Made by a program: the position numbers and the translations under genes. Of a stretch of 64,000 nucleotides of DNA, positions 36,268-47,933 are shown one piece after another. Positions within the stretch are counted from its first letter, which is position 1; every line of letters begins with the position of its first letter. The stretch spans positions 62,001-126,000 of the forward strand of contig JNEU01000871.1 in NCBI GenBank assembly GCA_000697475.1. The letters run 5' to 3'. The DNA is from Lichtheimia corymbifera B2541 (lineage: Eukaryota > Mucoromycota > Mucoromycetes > Mucorales > Lichtheimiaceae). The notes beneath the pieces are model-generated. The model was not told the DNA's origin and ran no database searches. It was given only the letters and a program-made list of their open reading frames with translations.

Positions 36268-37669
36268 ATGCCAAAGTGTTTCGTGATTTACTACAGCTTG
36301 TACGGGCACGTGGCAACGTTATCTAAGCATATTCAAAAAGGATTGGAATCCAAAGGCATCGATGTCGAGGTATATCAGGTAATATAAACAAATCCATCGC
36401 TTAGACCTACATATGCCAATAACAAGCGATGCTTATTATGGGTATTCCAAAGGTGCCAGAGACATTATCGGATTCGATTCTCGAGAAAATGCATGCTCCC
36501 GCCAAAACAGACGATCCCATTATTACCGTCGATAAGCTAACGGAAGCAGATGGCTTCATGTTCGGTATCCCAACTCGTTTTGGAACGATGCCAGGTAATC
36601 TATTTGCATTTTATGCGTGTTGAGCTTATTATAACAATGCTGCTTTAGCACAATGGAGATCATTCTTGGATGCCACTGGTCGACTATGGGCATCTGGTGC
36701 CTTGGCTGGCAAATTCTGTGGCACCTTTTTCTCATCCGCCTCTCAACATGGGTACGTAGTAGTTTCATTTATTGAAATAGGCGTACCATATATTAATGAT
36801 GATTTGACAGCGGGCAAGAGACCACTGCATACATGACAATTCCATATCTGGCACATCACGGAATCAATTATGTTTCTTTTGGATTTGCAAATGCATCATT
36901 GTTCAACAATGACGAAGTTATTGGAGGATCAGCTTACGGTGCTGGCACTGTTACTAATGGTGATGGATCGCGTCAGCCTAGTGAAACCGAACTCGCTATT
37001 GCTCGTAACCAAGCTGAGAACTTTGCCGACATTCTTAATCAATATCAACGAGGCAAAGAGCTTACCAGCAGTACTTCAGGTGATGCTACGGAAAAAGCAG
37101 CCGCGGATAATAAGCAACAAGTTGCAACAGCAGATAAAGCTGATGAAAGTGCTGGTGCTGGTGCTGGTGCTGCTGCCACGGGTGCAGCAGCTGGTGCAGC
37201 AGCTGGAGCAGGTGTTGGAGCTGGAGCTGCTGGTGTTGCTGCTGCCAATAATACTGCAGCAGGTGCAGACTCAGATGCATCAATTCGATCCATTAAAGCA
37301 GCATCAACACAAAAGAACGGTGATGGAACTGATAAAGAGACACCTGTGATCACCACAACCAACCCAGAAGGCCATACTGAAAGACCAACTGAAACAACAG
37401 CAAAGACCGAAGATGCTGGTGTAGCTCAAAGTGCTGCAGCTGCTGGTACTGCTGGAGCCGCTGGAGGTGCTGCAATTGCACCAACTGCTGAAGGTCCAAA
37501 GGAAACAGCAGCAGCCACCACTACACCAGGTGGTCCTCAAGGTACTTCAGCTCAACCTTCTACCGGTCCAACAGAACAACAACCTACATCCACAGAACCA
37601 CCTCAACAGCCAAAGAAGAAAAAGAGCAAGCTTTGGAGGCTCTGCTGTGGTGCAGAAGGTCTTGATTAA
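36268..37669 (+). CDS. Flavodoxin-like NAD(P)H:quinone oxidoreductase with Ala-rich tail
   Basis: Four exons, 36268-36378, 36453-36594, 36649-36751 and 36811-37669, give 404 residues. The first 200 form a WrbA/Pst2/Ycp4-type flavodoxin fold: FMN phosphate loop YYSLYGHVATLSKHI, VPETLSDSILEKMHAP, the [31 protein letters not shown] block, and GKFCGTFFSSASQHGGQETT. These enzymes reduce quinones by two electrons using FMN and limit oxidative damage. The last 190 residues are unusual: repeated Ala-Gly-Ala stretches, then Thr/Glu/Pro-rich sequence, ending KKKKSKLWRLCCG. The basic cluster plus adjacent cysteines looks like a lipid-anchored membrane tail, as proposed for yeast Ycp4. The Ala-rich block is encoded by near-repeats of GCTGGTGCT-like units. 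The intron choice restores VYQ-VPETL exactly as in relatives. Confidence 0.9.
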
Positions 37670-38008
37670 ACATACATACTAGAGCGCTCCTTTTACTACA
37701 CACAGTCCATCACACATACACCTATCCCTTTCTCATCCAGTCATTGTTATTCATATGCCGTAATCTATTCACGATAAAAATAAAACATACTAAGCTGCGT
37801 AAAATTCACGGAGGTAGATATGGTATCGAAAGAAGTCCAATACAGGAGTTTGCTTCATTGCGCATGTATAACGATTTCACCCCGATATAACAAGAGTCAT
37901 ATTTCATAATGACAACCACGACAATGAGAATAAGATGACAATGAAAAGCTAAAAAAAAAGATACGTAACAAAGACCATCAATGGTTGTTAATAGCCACCG
38001 CGATGCGC
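37670..38008. other. Intergenic
   Basis: About 340 bp of AT-rich sequence downstream of the flavodoxin-like gene. A minus-strand frame crosses it but looks non-coding. Confidence 0.35.
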
Positions 38009-38332
38009 TCATGAGCTTGAGGCGTCGACAATGTAAGCAATCAAGGTACCATAGAGGGAAGAGATGGATGATGTATCGTGAATTACAACATCCTTCTGCA
38101 TGTGCATGGTTGGAATGTGAGAGGAAAGGGTGATATATGGCAGTAGGGGGGATGGTGTACACATTGGTAAAGTTGGTACCAGGGTGAAGTCTGGTAATTT
38201 ATCAATAACTCGGGTGTGGTGATTGTGCACGGATAAACCGGCAATTAGCAAGCCAAGAGTACACAAGATGATGCCAACACCCATCATGAAATAACATCGA
38301 TAGGCTATTATCATGGTGCTGGTTGTGCTCAT
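38009..38332 (-). CDS. Hypothetical small membrane protein (last exon)
   Basis: An open frame from MSTTSTMIIAYRCYF to IVDASSS (about 107 residues) has one clear membrane segment, FMMGVGIILCTLGLLIAGL, followed by a His-containing extracellular or lumenal stretch. A second minus-strand frame at 38458-38688 contains ACCFCIWRGTKLYLALMGFIM, a Cys-rich plus hydrophobic pattern common in fungal multi-pass membrane proteins, and ends beside a GTAATG site. The two may be exons of one gene, but I could not find a join that keeps frame. No named family is recognised. It is divergent from the ABC gene. Confidence 0.35.
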   Translation of the reverse strand: MSTTSTMIIAYRCYFMMGVGIILCTLGLLIAGLSVHNHHTRVIDKLPDFTLVPTLPMCTPSPLLPYITLSSHIPTMHMQKDVVIHDTSSISSLYGTLIAYIVDASSS

Positions 38333-38704
38333 ACACGCATGTTCACCATATAGCAATGATGATCCGATTACTTTGTATTAGCAATCAAGAACCACCTGAT
38401 ATAGCCCAACATGATGCGTCATATGGATATGCATAAGATTGCAAGTCAAAAACACCCTTATTGAAGCATTACCGACATAATAAAACCCATCAGCGCTAGA
38501 TACAATTTGGTGCCACGCCAAATACAAAAGCAACAAGCACCATTTATTTCGGAAAGGAGGAGGGGTGCCGCTTGTATCATGAATCCTCCACGATTGGAAA
38601 TGTCAAACTCTTTAGGGACATGATGGTGCATCATCACTCTTATCTTTTTTGTTTCTACTGCATTCACACTTCTTTCCTTCTTTTTCACTCAAAGCAACGT
38701 GACA

Positions 38705-41700
38705 ATGACTACTATACACGTAGACGTGAATCCCTTTCCTCCGATTTATTCTGCGGGACCACTGACATGGGAAACACCCCTCTTCATAACTCCTACGGCC
38801 TTGCTATCATTGATCGCATTTCTTGGTTTGGGTCGTTATTTGAGCACACGCTCTCATCCATTGTTTGTGGATTCAGCTCGTTTGAGTCGACAACGGCGAT
38901 TGACAGCATTATCAAAGCTGGTACTTGCCATGTCTATCACCATCCTGTTAACGTTCATGGTGGATGCAGGCATCTTCACAGCACGTGCCATTCTCGACAA
39001 GCATTGGACATCGACTGTACTAGCGTATTACATCGGCGTTTCATGGCTAGCATGGATATTTGGATTGATGGGCATGATCCATGAAGCTCACAATTTCGGT
39101 CGTTGGAGTTGGGTGCAGTACACCTTTTGGATGACGGCAACTTTGGGAGAGTCGTTAATAGCTTGGCTCTGGTTTGTTGCATTTCTTAGCCCTCGAACTG
39201 GTAAGCAGCAAGATCCATTCATCTATATGTTGAATCTAAATCCAACACCAATGCACCTAGGCACTGTGTTTGACAAGTACGATTTTATGTTCTTGGGAAC
39301 GTTTGCAATGCGTTATGGATTGGAAGTGGGTACAATGGTGCTTTGTTTGATACAGATGTTTATCCGCGAACCACCATCTCGGGAATGGTCCCCACTGATA
39401 TCAACACAAGCAACAGCATCATCGTCATACGGAGGTACTGAAGCGTTTCAAAAAGGGCAACAGCCGACAACAACAAGTCCTGTACCAAGCCATTCATCAT
39501 TTTCCAAATTGTGTGCTTTATTATCGTATACATGGCCACGAGGATCACTATGGTTGCAGCTGCTCATGTTTTTATGCTTTTTACTCATGTGGATTGCTCT
39601 CGCTATTAACACAATGACGCCATTGGCGATGGGGATGCTAGTCGATAGCTTGGGACACACCAAATGTAAGCGAAGCCATCAACCACGAGTGCAGAATAAT
39701 TCTGTTTATGCATAATCAAGCTCATACATCCCTTTTTGTTTACAGGGGCTTTTGTTTGTATACTCATTTTGGTGTATATGGGACTCAGGTTCTTGCGAGG
39801 AAAAGTGAGTACCTTCGATGACCCGGGTGCTTATTATTACTAACCCGTTCCTTAGTCTGGTTTCATTCAATGCACACAAAACTGGTTATGGATTCCTGTG
39901 GGGCAGCATATCTCAAAAACGATGTCGCTCAATATATTGGAACGGCTTTATGATCTATCACTCGCTTTTGACCCCATTCGCAAGTCAGAGGCTCTCAAGG
40001 TGTTTGATCATGCTATCCCCAGCATAGCACCCATGTTGCCACAGCTTCTCTTTCAAGTCATACCTGCTGTTTTGGATGTTGTTGTGGCTGTCATTCTTTT
40101 GTGGTTCCTTTATTCACCATCAGCTGGGCTCATTGTACTCGTTACCATGTCTCTCTACATCCTCGTGACCATTTCCTTTTCAAGCGATGTTATTCCATCA
40201 TCCTCACCCACCAGCAAGCGCTACCGTGACATGCTAGAACGCAACAATGAAACACGGATCAAAGCAATCAACTCGATTTTGAATTATGAAACAGTCAAGT
40301 ACAACAATGCGGAGCGCATTGAAGTGGAGCGATATCGTGCAGCCTTGATCAATTGGGAAAAGGCCGACTATCGCTACAGCTCGTATCGTGTCATAGCTCG
40401 GCTTGTGCAGCACTCTATAATTGCAAGTGGTTTTTTGGCTGGATGTCTTTTGTTTGCATGGGAAGTTTCACAAGCACGATGCACACCTGGTGATTTTGTT
40501 TTATTTAACTTTTACATGTTGGGATTGTGTGAGCCGGTAAGTACAGTATCAATACTACAAGTGGAAAAGTGATGTAATGATGGTGTTGCCTTGATGAAAT
40601 ACTAGCTTTCCGATTTTGATGCACATTATCGATCGATACAAACTAGCTGGCTGGAGCTCGATAAGGTTCTCGGGTTACTCAAAAAGAAGCCTGCAAGTGG
40701 TGAAAAGAATGTTGTGATCAACAAGGGATCCATTGTGTTTGGTAAATGATTGTTTCATCCATGACGACGACGATCATTGCTGAGATCATTCTCCCTTTTT
40801 TGGTAGACAACGTACGTTTCAGCTATGACCAACGACATGCTGCTCTCAAGGGGGTCTCCTTTTCGGTCCAAGGAAGCACCAAGGTGGCTCTTGTGGGACA
40901 ACGAGGATCAGGGTAAGTGGGAGAATGAACGCTATTACCTGCTGAAAAGTGATGAAAATGATTAAAAATATTGCTATACGCATAGGAAATCCACCATTTC
41001 ACGCCTCCTTTTCCGATTTTATGATCCAGATTCTGGTATCATATACATTGATGGGCATGATGTCAAGACTGCTAGCTTAAGATCAATACGGCAGCAGATT
41101 GGTGTGGTCCCACAGGATATTGTATTATTCAACGAATCGGTTTATTACAATATTGCATATGGCAATTGGCAAGCTTCCGAAGATGCTGTATTCCGAGCTG
41201 CCAAATTTGCACAAATCCACAACACCATTTTGAAATACCCTGATGGTAAGTATACTCTCTCTCTCTCTTTCAGGGAACGAGTGTGCTCATCAATGAGATC
41301 ATTCTTTATTGTCATGGAAACGTAGCATATGAAACCAAACTAGGCAACGGTGGCTATCAGCTTACTCCTAGCGAGAAGGTGACTTTACAAAGGTTCTCAA
41401 TATTCAAATCCCCAAGAGCTAATTCCACATACATAGCAACGGATTGCTATTGCGAGGGCTTTCCTAAAAGATCCAGCCATTGTCATTATCGAAGATGGGA
41501 ACGATGCTGTGGATAGGTAATAACGGGAGGCTATAGATGCAGCCATTACTGGTCACGCTGACAACGGATAATTGCATACATAGTACATCGGATCACCAGC
41601 TGCAACGAGCTCTCTCCATATTAACGGAAGGTCGCACAACTTTGATAATCGCACACCGTCTCTCTAAAGCCGTTATGGATGCGGATATGATCTTTTTGTG

Positions 41701-42330
41701 AGTTGTGTTATGATTTCCTTCTGGGAGGCGTTATCTAATGGGGAGTTGGTATAGTATGCAAGACGGCCGAATCGTTGAATCTGGAACTCATGAGAGCCTC
41801 ACAATGCCGGAAAATGGATATTATAGCAAAGGTACAGTAGCATATCATAAACTGAAGCCTAGATTAACAAGGTTGTATACGCAGCAGGATTATACTTCGA
41901 CATGTGGAAAATGCAATGCATGGATCAGGAGCTAAAGTACAGGCCCAACAAAGAAAATATGATGACTGAAGCTGTTCTCTCAACGTGTCCCAACATGATA
42001 CCAAATGACATTCCTCCACCGTCCATTGACAACAATAACACCCATTCCTGCAAGCCAGAATCTTCTTTTGTGGATGAACCTGCTGCTACCCAGTCATCGG
42101 AAATGGTCACAGAAAATCATACTGAGGATCAAAAAGTGACACAGAGAGATGAAGGCACCGTTGTCATGGTGGAAGAAAACTTGAGAGAGACAAGTGAAGA
42201 ACAACGTCCTGGCGAGGACAACACTATCATCAAAGAAAGCCAAAAAGAAACCAAGGCTGGAAACAATGGATCATCAAAGAAGAAAAAGAAACCCAAGACA
42301 AAGAAGCGTAAGAACTCCACTGTATTTTAG
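38705..42330 (+). CDS. HMT1/ABCB6-like ABC half-transporter with degenerate ATPase
   Basis: The N-terminal TMD0 has about five membrane spans (LLSLIAFLGLGRYL to GTMVLCLIQMF), typical of the heavy-metal-tolerance HMT1/ABCB6 group. The six-span TMD follows, with WIPVGQHISKTMSLNILERL at the position of the family's conserved entry segment and ILNYETVKYNNAERIE after it. The nucleotide-binding domain has A-loop FSYD, Walker A GQRGSGKST, Q-loop VVPQDIVLFN and H-loop IIAHRLS. The signature is LTPSEKQR instead of LSGGEKQR, and Walker B reads VIIEDGNDAVD instead of LLDEATSALD. A 110-residue charged tail rich in Glu, Thr and Lys ends the protein. Family members export metal-thiol conjugates or porphyrins into vacuoles or mitochondria; these changes suggest weak or absent ATP hydrolysis. 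Exon joins (for example HTK-WAFV and EK-QRIAIARAF) hold frame, so it is not simply a broken gene. Confidence 0.88.
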
Positions 42331-42483
42331 CAATAGCATGAATAGTTCTACATAGTCTCAACATGAATATACAATATGTGTAAATTTATCGATCGTATTT
42401 CACGTGATCTATAGCTGCTTGAATTAGGCGGGATTTCTTTGGCATCTGCCTTATGCTCATACCTTGTTCTTTTCACCTGTATC

Positions 42484-43724
42484 ATGGCCCCATACCCAAC
42501 CGAATGCCATCAGACACTCAAAGGTCACAAAGGCCCTATTAGCGATGTGTGCTACAATCAATCTGGACAATATTGTTTATCTGGAGGACGCGATCGGACC
42601 GTACGATTATGGAATCCACTCAGTGGTATGGAACTACACAGCTACATTGGCCATGGTCGCGATGTTCTCGGTGTCTCAGTGTTCGTATTATACAACTAAA
42701 CTCGGACAACGTCATGGTGATCGATCGCTTACGCAATGAAATATAGAGCGTCGGATAATGCAAAGATCGCAAGTTGTGGTGCCGATCGTGCCGTGATACT
42801 GTGGGACGTGGGCACAGGCGAGGTTCTTCGAAGGTACACAGCCCACTGGGAGGTAAATAACATCAAGTAGATTGATTGTATATGTCGATCCACTCACAAA
42901 GGCATGGAGTAGCGTGTAAATAGCGTGGATTTCAATGAGGAAGCTTCAGTGATTGTCAGTGGTAAGTATTCATCAAGGGATTTCAAAAGATCTATTATCT
43001 CACATTTATGCAGGATCGTTTGACGCCACGATACGGATATGGGATACCAGGTATGACTTTGTAAGAGGCAATACCACACAACATGCTTATCGATTGTTGC
43101 TGTTAGGTCATACAACATGCAGCCTATTCAGGTTTTAGAAGATCCCAAAGACAGCGTTATGTCCGTACAAGTAAGAGGCGTCGAAATAGTGGCAGGGTAA
43201 GGATGTTCAAAGGCTAAGGTATGGGAATACGATGCTAAAGTTTATATATGCAGATCCACCGATGGACGCGTGCGAGTTTATGATATCCGGAACGGTCACC
43301 TTGCTGAGGATTACATTGGACGTATGTCAAGAGAATAATGATGGGAGATATTTTACACACCTACTAATAACGGCCAATAGCTGCGATTACCTCTGCTTAC
43401 ATGTCAAACGATGGCAATTGTATTCTTGTCAGCTCGCTGGATAATACGATTCGGTTGATGGATAAAGCAAACGGGACGCTTTTGAATGAGTTTACCGGCC
43501 ACACACACAAGGATTACAAGTTAAACTCGGTGCTTTCAAACGATGACGCTTATGCTATCAGCGGGTCTGAGGATGGAAATATGTATATATGGGATGTACT
43601 CGAAGGAAAGACGGTGGCAAAGCTTGAATCGCACAACGGCGTGGTTTCGGCAGTGGATTATCACCCGCAGGATGTCGGCATGGTGACAGCAGGCGATGAC
43701 GGATTGATACGTGTATGGAGCTAG
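42484..43724 (+). CDS. WDR83: WD-repeat protein WDR83/MORG1
   Basis: This gene, with several short introns, encodes about seven WD40 blades. The first is LKGHKGPISDVCYNQSGQYC, then SGGRDRTVRLWNPLSGMEL, SCGADRAVILWDVGTGEV, VSGSFDATIRIWDTR, GSTDGRVRVYDIRNGHL, VSSLDNTIRLMDKANGTLL, SGSEDGNMYIWDVLEGK and a final GLIRVWS. The strings LWNPLSG, NEEASVIVSGS and the VSSLDNTIRLMDK blade match WDR83/MORG1 closely. WDR83 is a component of the spliceosome catalytic step and a MAPK scaffold in animals. The start at 42484 (MAPYPTEC) is the first ATG that keeps the family spacing to blade 1. It lies 153 bp after the ABC gene stop on the same strand. Confidence 0.92.
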
Positions 43725-44316
43725 CTAGCTTAGAGGGATAATAGGAACATGATTATTGTATTTGTTTTCCATAAAATCTGTTCTCTCGTTTCTACTACGC
43801 TGAATTTGATCATGCAGTTTCCATGAGATCTCACAACATGAACGCTGGTGCAACATAATGGTGCTACGAAGATGGTTGTGTGTCCATAATACCAATTCCA
43901 ACAACCAACGCTATAAAAGTCTTTTGATAAATTCGATCATGAAAGAAATGCAGCATGATGTTCTTGTTCCACGTAGCAAAATTATATTTGGATGCTTGCA
44001 TGATTGTGTATCCAGAGCCCTCAGCTGCAGTCAAATTGATTTTGCCTTTGATTGTTACACAACTGGACACTGGGTTCGGCAATGAGATCAATTCGAAAAC
44101 GAGAGACAACGGCTTTAATAATATGTACATCTATCAGAGGAAAAGAATACAAGTATTATGTGTGAAGAGAAATGGGTGGTGTGTGGAGAAAGACAGCCTT
44201 TTATTGAATGATGGATAAAGAGCGCTGCACGGTGATGCAGTAATAAGGGTACAAAGAAACATAAAGGGTCGATTGAGTTATATATCCTTTTCTCTCCGCT
44301 TTCCTACATTTATTAC
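43725..44316. other. Intergenic
   Basis: About 590 bp between WDR83 and the MpaB-family gene. Overlapping open frames of 70-90 codons on both strands lack any recognisable sequence or splice support. It should hold the MpaB-family promoter near its right end. Confidence 0.4.
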
Positions 44317-45687
44317 ATGGATTCAGTGATTGCAAGTTTATCAAAGTGGTTGAGTGCTAAAGACAACCGCGTCTTACTCTGGCAGGCGGCAGCCACGACC
44401 AGCATTCTTTATTTGGCACTTGTACGCTATCTACGCTACCGTAACATCAGCAAGCTACGACGCAAGTATCCAGACCCTACGATTGCTTTAAAGGACCATG
44501 CTGTTGCCGAGGAAGTGTTTGATACCACTGTGCGCCGAGAATTCCCTTGTATGTTGACTAGGTTGCTATGTCATCCATCATGCTGATAATTTTGTATTAG
44601 TTTTGGCAAGACAAGCTTTAGAACTCGCCCTGTTCAAGACCTACTCTGTTCCTTCGATTAGCAAAATCTTGCATGCTACTGGAGAATTCTCAAAGGATGC
44701 CAGGAAACGAGTCGAGGATACCGAGTTGCTACTGGTAACGTTTTACTCCTTTTGTTGCATTGTCATCCTCTCCTCCTGAAAGCTTATTTAACCCCATTGA
44801 GTAGCTCGAGATCAACGATGTCTATCCTCATGTGCAAGAAGAGTTGCGTGCGAATCCAAACGCGAGCCCAGAGACGATTGCCAAGCAGCGAGAACGACGT
44901 GACATTGCGCTCCAACGTATGAACGAGCTTCATAGCAAATATGCCATCCGCAATGGGGATTATCTCTACACCTTGTCGCTGTTCATTGTCATGCCGATAA
45001 AGTGGATAAACAAATATGAGTGGCGTAAGCTCGATCCTATTGAGGAATATGTAAGTTGTATATTAATATGGGCAATCAATCGCCTTTACTAATGGGGTGA
45101 GGGATAGGCTATTTTCAGGATGTGGTACGATACTGGGTTGGGCATGAACATCAAGGATATTCCAGATACATTGGAAAAGATGATTGCATTCCATGAGGTA
45201 AGTGATTTTACATACAGATGGGTCTAAGGTAGGATATCTCATGCATAAATCTACTATATTTCTTTAGGAATATGGAAAGGAGCATGTTCGTTATGCTGAG
45301 AGTAATTGGAAAGTGGCCCATCCCACTGTGGAGCTACTGTTGACAAGATTGCCAAAGTTCATGGCACCTCTTATGAAACCTCTTTTGAATAAGGCACTCC
45401 CATCACTACTCGATCCCTTGGATGTTGTGGGCTTTGGTCTCCCAGAAGCTTCTCCATGGATGACTTCTTTTATTGATACCAGCTTATACTTGCGCGCCCT
45501 CTTTATTCGTCATTGCATGTTGCCGCGTTTTTCATCCCATACACGTACAGCCATCAACCCTGATAAGAAGACGAATCTCTACAAGACCAATTATGATATC
45601 TATAAGCCCGTCTATCCCAATGGTTATTGCATACACGAATTAGGCCCTGAGAAATCCAAACCCGCAAAGTGTCCTATCCCTCATTAA
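44317..45687 (+). CDS. MpaB/rubber-oxygenase family protein (DUF2236)
   Basis: The protein starts MDSVIASLSKWLS and has a membrane anchor at residues 24-45 (WQAAATTSILYLALVRYL) followed by RRKYP, consistent with ER insertion. The body carries motifs of the fungal mpaB-like oxygenase family (DUF2236): FSKDARKRVEDTELLL, YAIRNGDYLYTLSLFIVMP, IFRMWYDTGLGMNIKDIP, FHEEYGKEHVRYAESN, then two hydrophobic helices and RTAINPD. The family includes heme-dependent oxygenases such as latex clearing protein and the MpaB oxygenase of mycophenolic acid synthesis; function in other fungi is mostly unknown. About five introns of 50-70 nt split it, and each join checked keeps frame (for example FP-FLARQ). Substrate cannot be inferred; no biosynthetic genes adjoin it. 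Confidence 0.8.
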
Positions 45688-45914
45688 CTACCATGACGTG
45701 TTTAAATAAATGTCAAAGACAAATTGCATTTAATTGATAAAGAGTAGTAGCATACTTTATTGGTGTGTGTATTGTGGACACTAATCGGATCAGCTGGGTG
45801 GTGGTGATGTATGACAGGAGGAGAAGAAAAGAGAGAGGGGAGAGAGAGATGTAGGAGAGCAACACTCACAATGTCTGTATGTATAATGCCTTTAGTCCTT
45901 TTATCGCATGTAAA

Positions 45915-46787
45915 CTAGAGACTATCAATCCGACGAAATGATCTGCCGCCCGCTGGCCTATCGTGCAATTTGGGATTCTTTTTGGCAAGTTCAACTAGAA
46001 AATAAGAGCCGCAAGTAAATAACTTGTATCCATCATCATCACCATCCATATATCAATCAATGTACCTCGATCGAGCTTTGCATAGTCGATCACACAATCA
46101 TGTCGGTCTGGATAACGATGGGAGTCGCAAAAGATGTACTGACAGCGGCATTTGTTTGTAGTTTGTTTTACAAGCGGGACCTAAGATGATGATATTAGTC
46201 ATGAGGCAAGGCGTGATTGTGTGTTGTCTTTTTGTGTTACCTTTGCTCTGCATTGGTAACATCTGTTCTTGTTGCGTTGAGGAGGTTGTTGTTGTTGGTC
46301 TTCTGAAGTAGTAGAAACAGGTAAAGGAGATGGCATTGGTCTTTTATCGGCTACCGGTGATGGAGATCGACTATGCTTCCTTGAAGATCGTTGTGGAGAA
46401 GATGTTGCCGTGATGGTAGTGGGAGTAGTAGCGGGAGTGGTAGTGGTGGTGGTAGTGTCTGATGCTGAAGGGCTACTACTATTGTTGGTGGTGGTGGTGG
46501 ATATCTTTTCTGGTGACATGTTGGAAGTGGTATTCGTAGTAGTGTTGTTGTTGGTGTTCGTCGTTGATGAGCTAGCGGACGACTCTTGTGTGAAATGAGC
46601 ATCGCCAGATGGATAGATGAATCTAAGACTTGAACACTTTACCTAGCGATTTCTTGTCATTTTCTTTGTTGTTGGCCATCTGAGAGCTCTTGTAGCATTT
46701 CGAGCACATGTTGTTGTACATTTCACTGCCATAAAAGCCGCAACCTGCAGTGCAGAGAGGCGACAACTTTGAATTGTCGTTGTCCAT
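45915..46787 (-). CDS. A20/AN1-type zinc finger protein
   Basis: The product begins MDNDNSKLSPLCTAGCGFYGS. An A20 finger occupies residues 12-36 with the C-x3-C-x11-C-x2-C pattern. A long Thr/Ser/Asn-rich disordered region follows, then a basic SRKHSRSPSP patch and a Gln run. The AN1 finger starts NRCYQCRAKV and, after introns, continues NKCRCQYIFCDSHRYPDRHDC with all Cys and His ligands, ending DRPAGGRSFRRIDSL. The pair matches ZFAND5/6 in animals and SAP proteins in plants. A20 fingers bind ubiquitin and AN1 fingers bind proteasome or ubiquitin-like folds; such proteins act in stress responses. It lies head to tail with mL50 on the same strand. Confidence 0.88.
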
Positions 46788-46990
46788 TGGAAGTGAAAAG
46801 AAAAAAGAGATAGAGAAAGAAAGAGAGAAAAGTAAGGCGGGGGTGGGCAATCCGAGTTAATCTGAATACATGGAGCGGGTTCTCTCTCCCATCTTTGGTA
46901 ACACATCCCATAACATCCACACGCACACACATATATATATAGATTACATATACAAATATATATTACAATCTTCTTCTTTGTCTAGTGGGT

Positions 46991-47666
46991 TTATTTGTTG
47001 GATCGAAAAACGAGGTTGGATGGTAGGGTGTCTGCATTGTCTTCAAAGAATTGTTGCACAGATGATTTCTTTGTAGCGTCGTCTTTCCGTAAAAAGTGGT
47101 CCAAAACATCTGATACGGTTTGCATATTGTTGAGCTGCAAGTTGGATACCTCCTTGCCGAGTTGTGCAATGCTTTCCTTGACAACCTAATGCACACATGT
47201 CAATAACATGTATCATCATCCCATCCATCTAATATTATATTTACCTTGAATTTGACATCTGCTGCATCCAAACGTGTTGCCTTCCAGTTGTTCTCATCGC
47301 TACCGTTGACACTTTCCAATACAATGGACTTGACAATGGATTGAACCTTATCTTGGTCTTGAATGATTTCCTTGTTTCTCCAACTATATATATACACACA
47401 CATAGGTTAGCTAGCTGCGCATGTTACTGGTATCAGTGTATATATAATACTTGCGAGAGAGTATCAGGCTCGTCGTCATAGTAAGTGACATCGAAGGCAG
47501 CTGCTGGTGCATCGGCATTGGCATTGTTGACAGGTGTTGTTGTTGCGGGTTCCTGCGATTCGGGTTTCTTTGCCCAAGGATTGAATCGACTGAATCCACC
47601 AGCTGCGACGGGAGTGGAAGTGTGCAAGTTGCGTGATAAATGGACGATGCGACGACAAGCAAACAT
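46991..47666 (-). CDS. MRPL50: Mitochondrial large ribosomal subunit protein mL50
   Basis: Three exons, 47666..47455, 47383..47245 and 47185..46991, give 181 residues. The first 20 residues, MFACRRIVHLSRNLHTSTPV, are a typical mitochondrial presequence (basic, hydroxylated, no acids). The conserved C-terminal part reads NNWKATRLDAADVKFKVV, LQLNNMQTVSDVLDHF and ADTLPSNLVF, matching the mL50 family in order and spacing. mL50 is a mitochondria-specific protein of the large subunit with no bacterial counterpart. The first intron needs a GC donor (CTCTC-GCAAGT) to join TLS to WRNKEII in frame; the second is ordinary GT-AG. It is divergent from SNRNP40 with a 267-bp gap. Confidence 0.82.
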
Positions 47667-47933
47667 GGTTTGTTGAATAAAGATATAAATGTGTCAGTGA
47701 GGGACTTTTGATGGAGAGTGAAAAAGCCAGGTCAAAGCAAAAGAGGACTGCGAATCGGAGGGAAGCTACACCAACCGGGTTCTTGACGCATCGCCAATTC
47801 CCCATTCTACTTGTAACCTGCGTAGTGTAGTGTGCGTGTTGTGTTATACGTTCGACTCCCCCCCCTTTCTTTCACGAGTTATCAACATACACCTACCTCC
47901 AACAACTTATATAACAACTCTATACACATCAAC

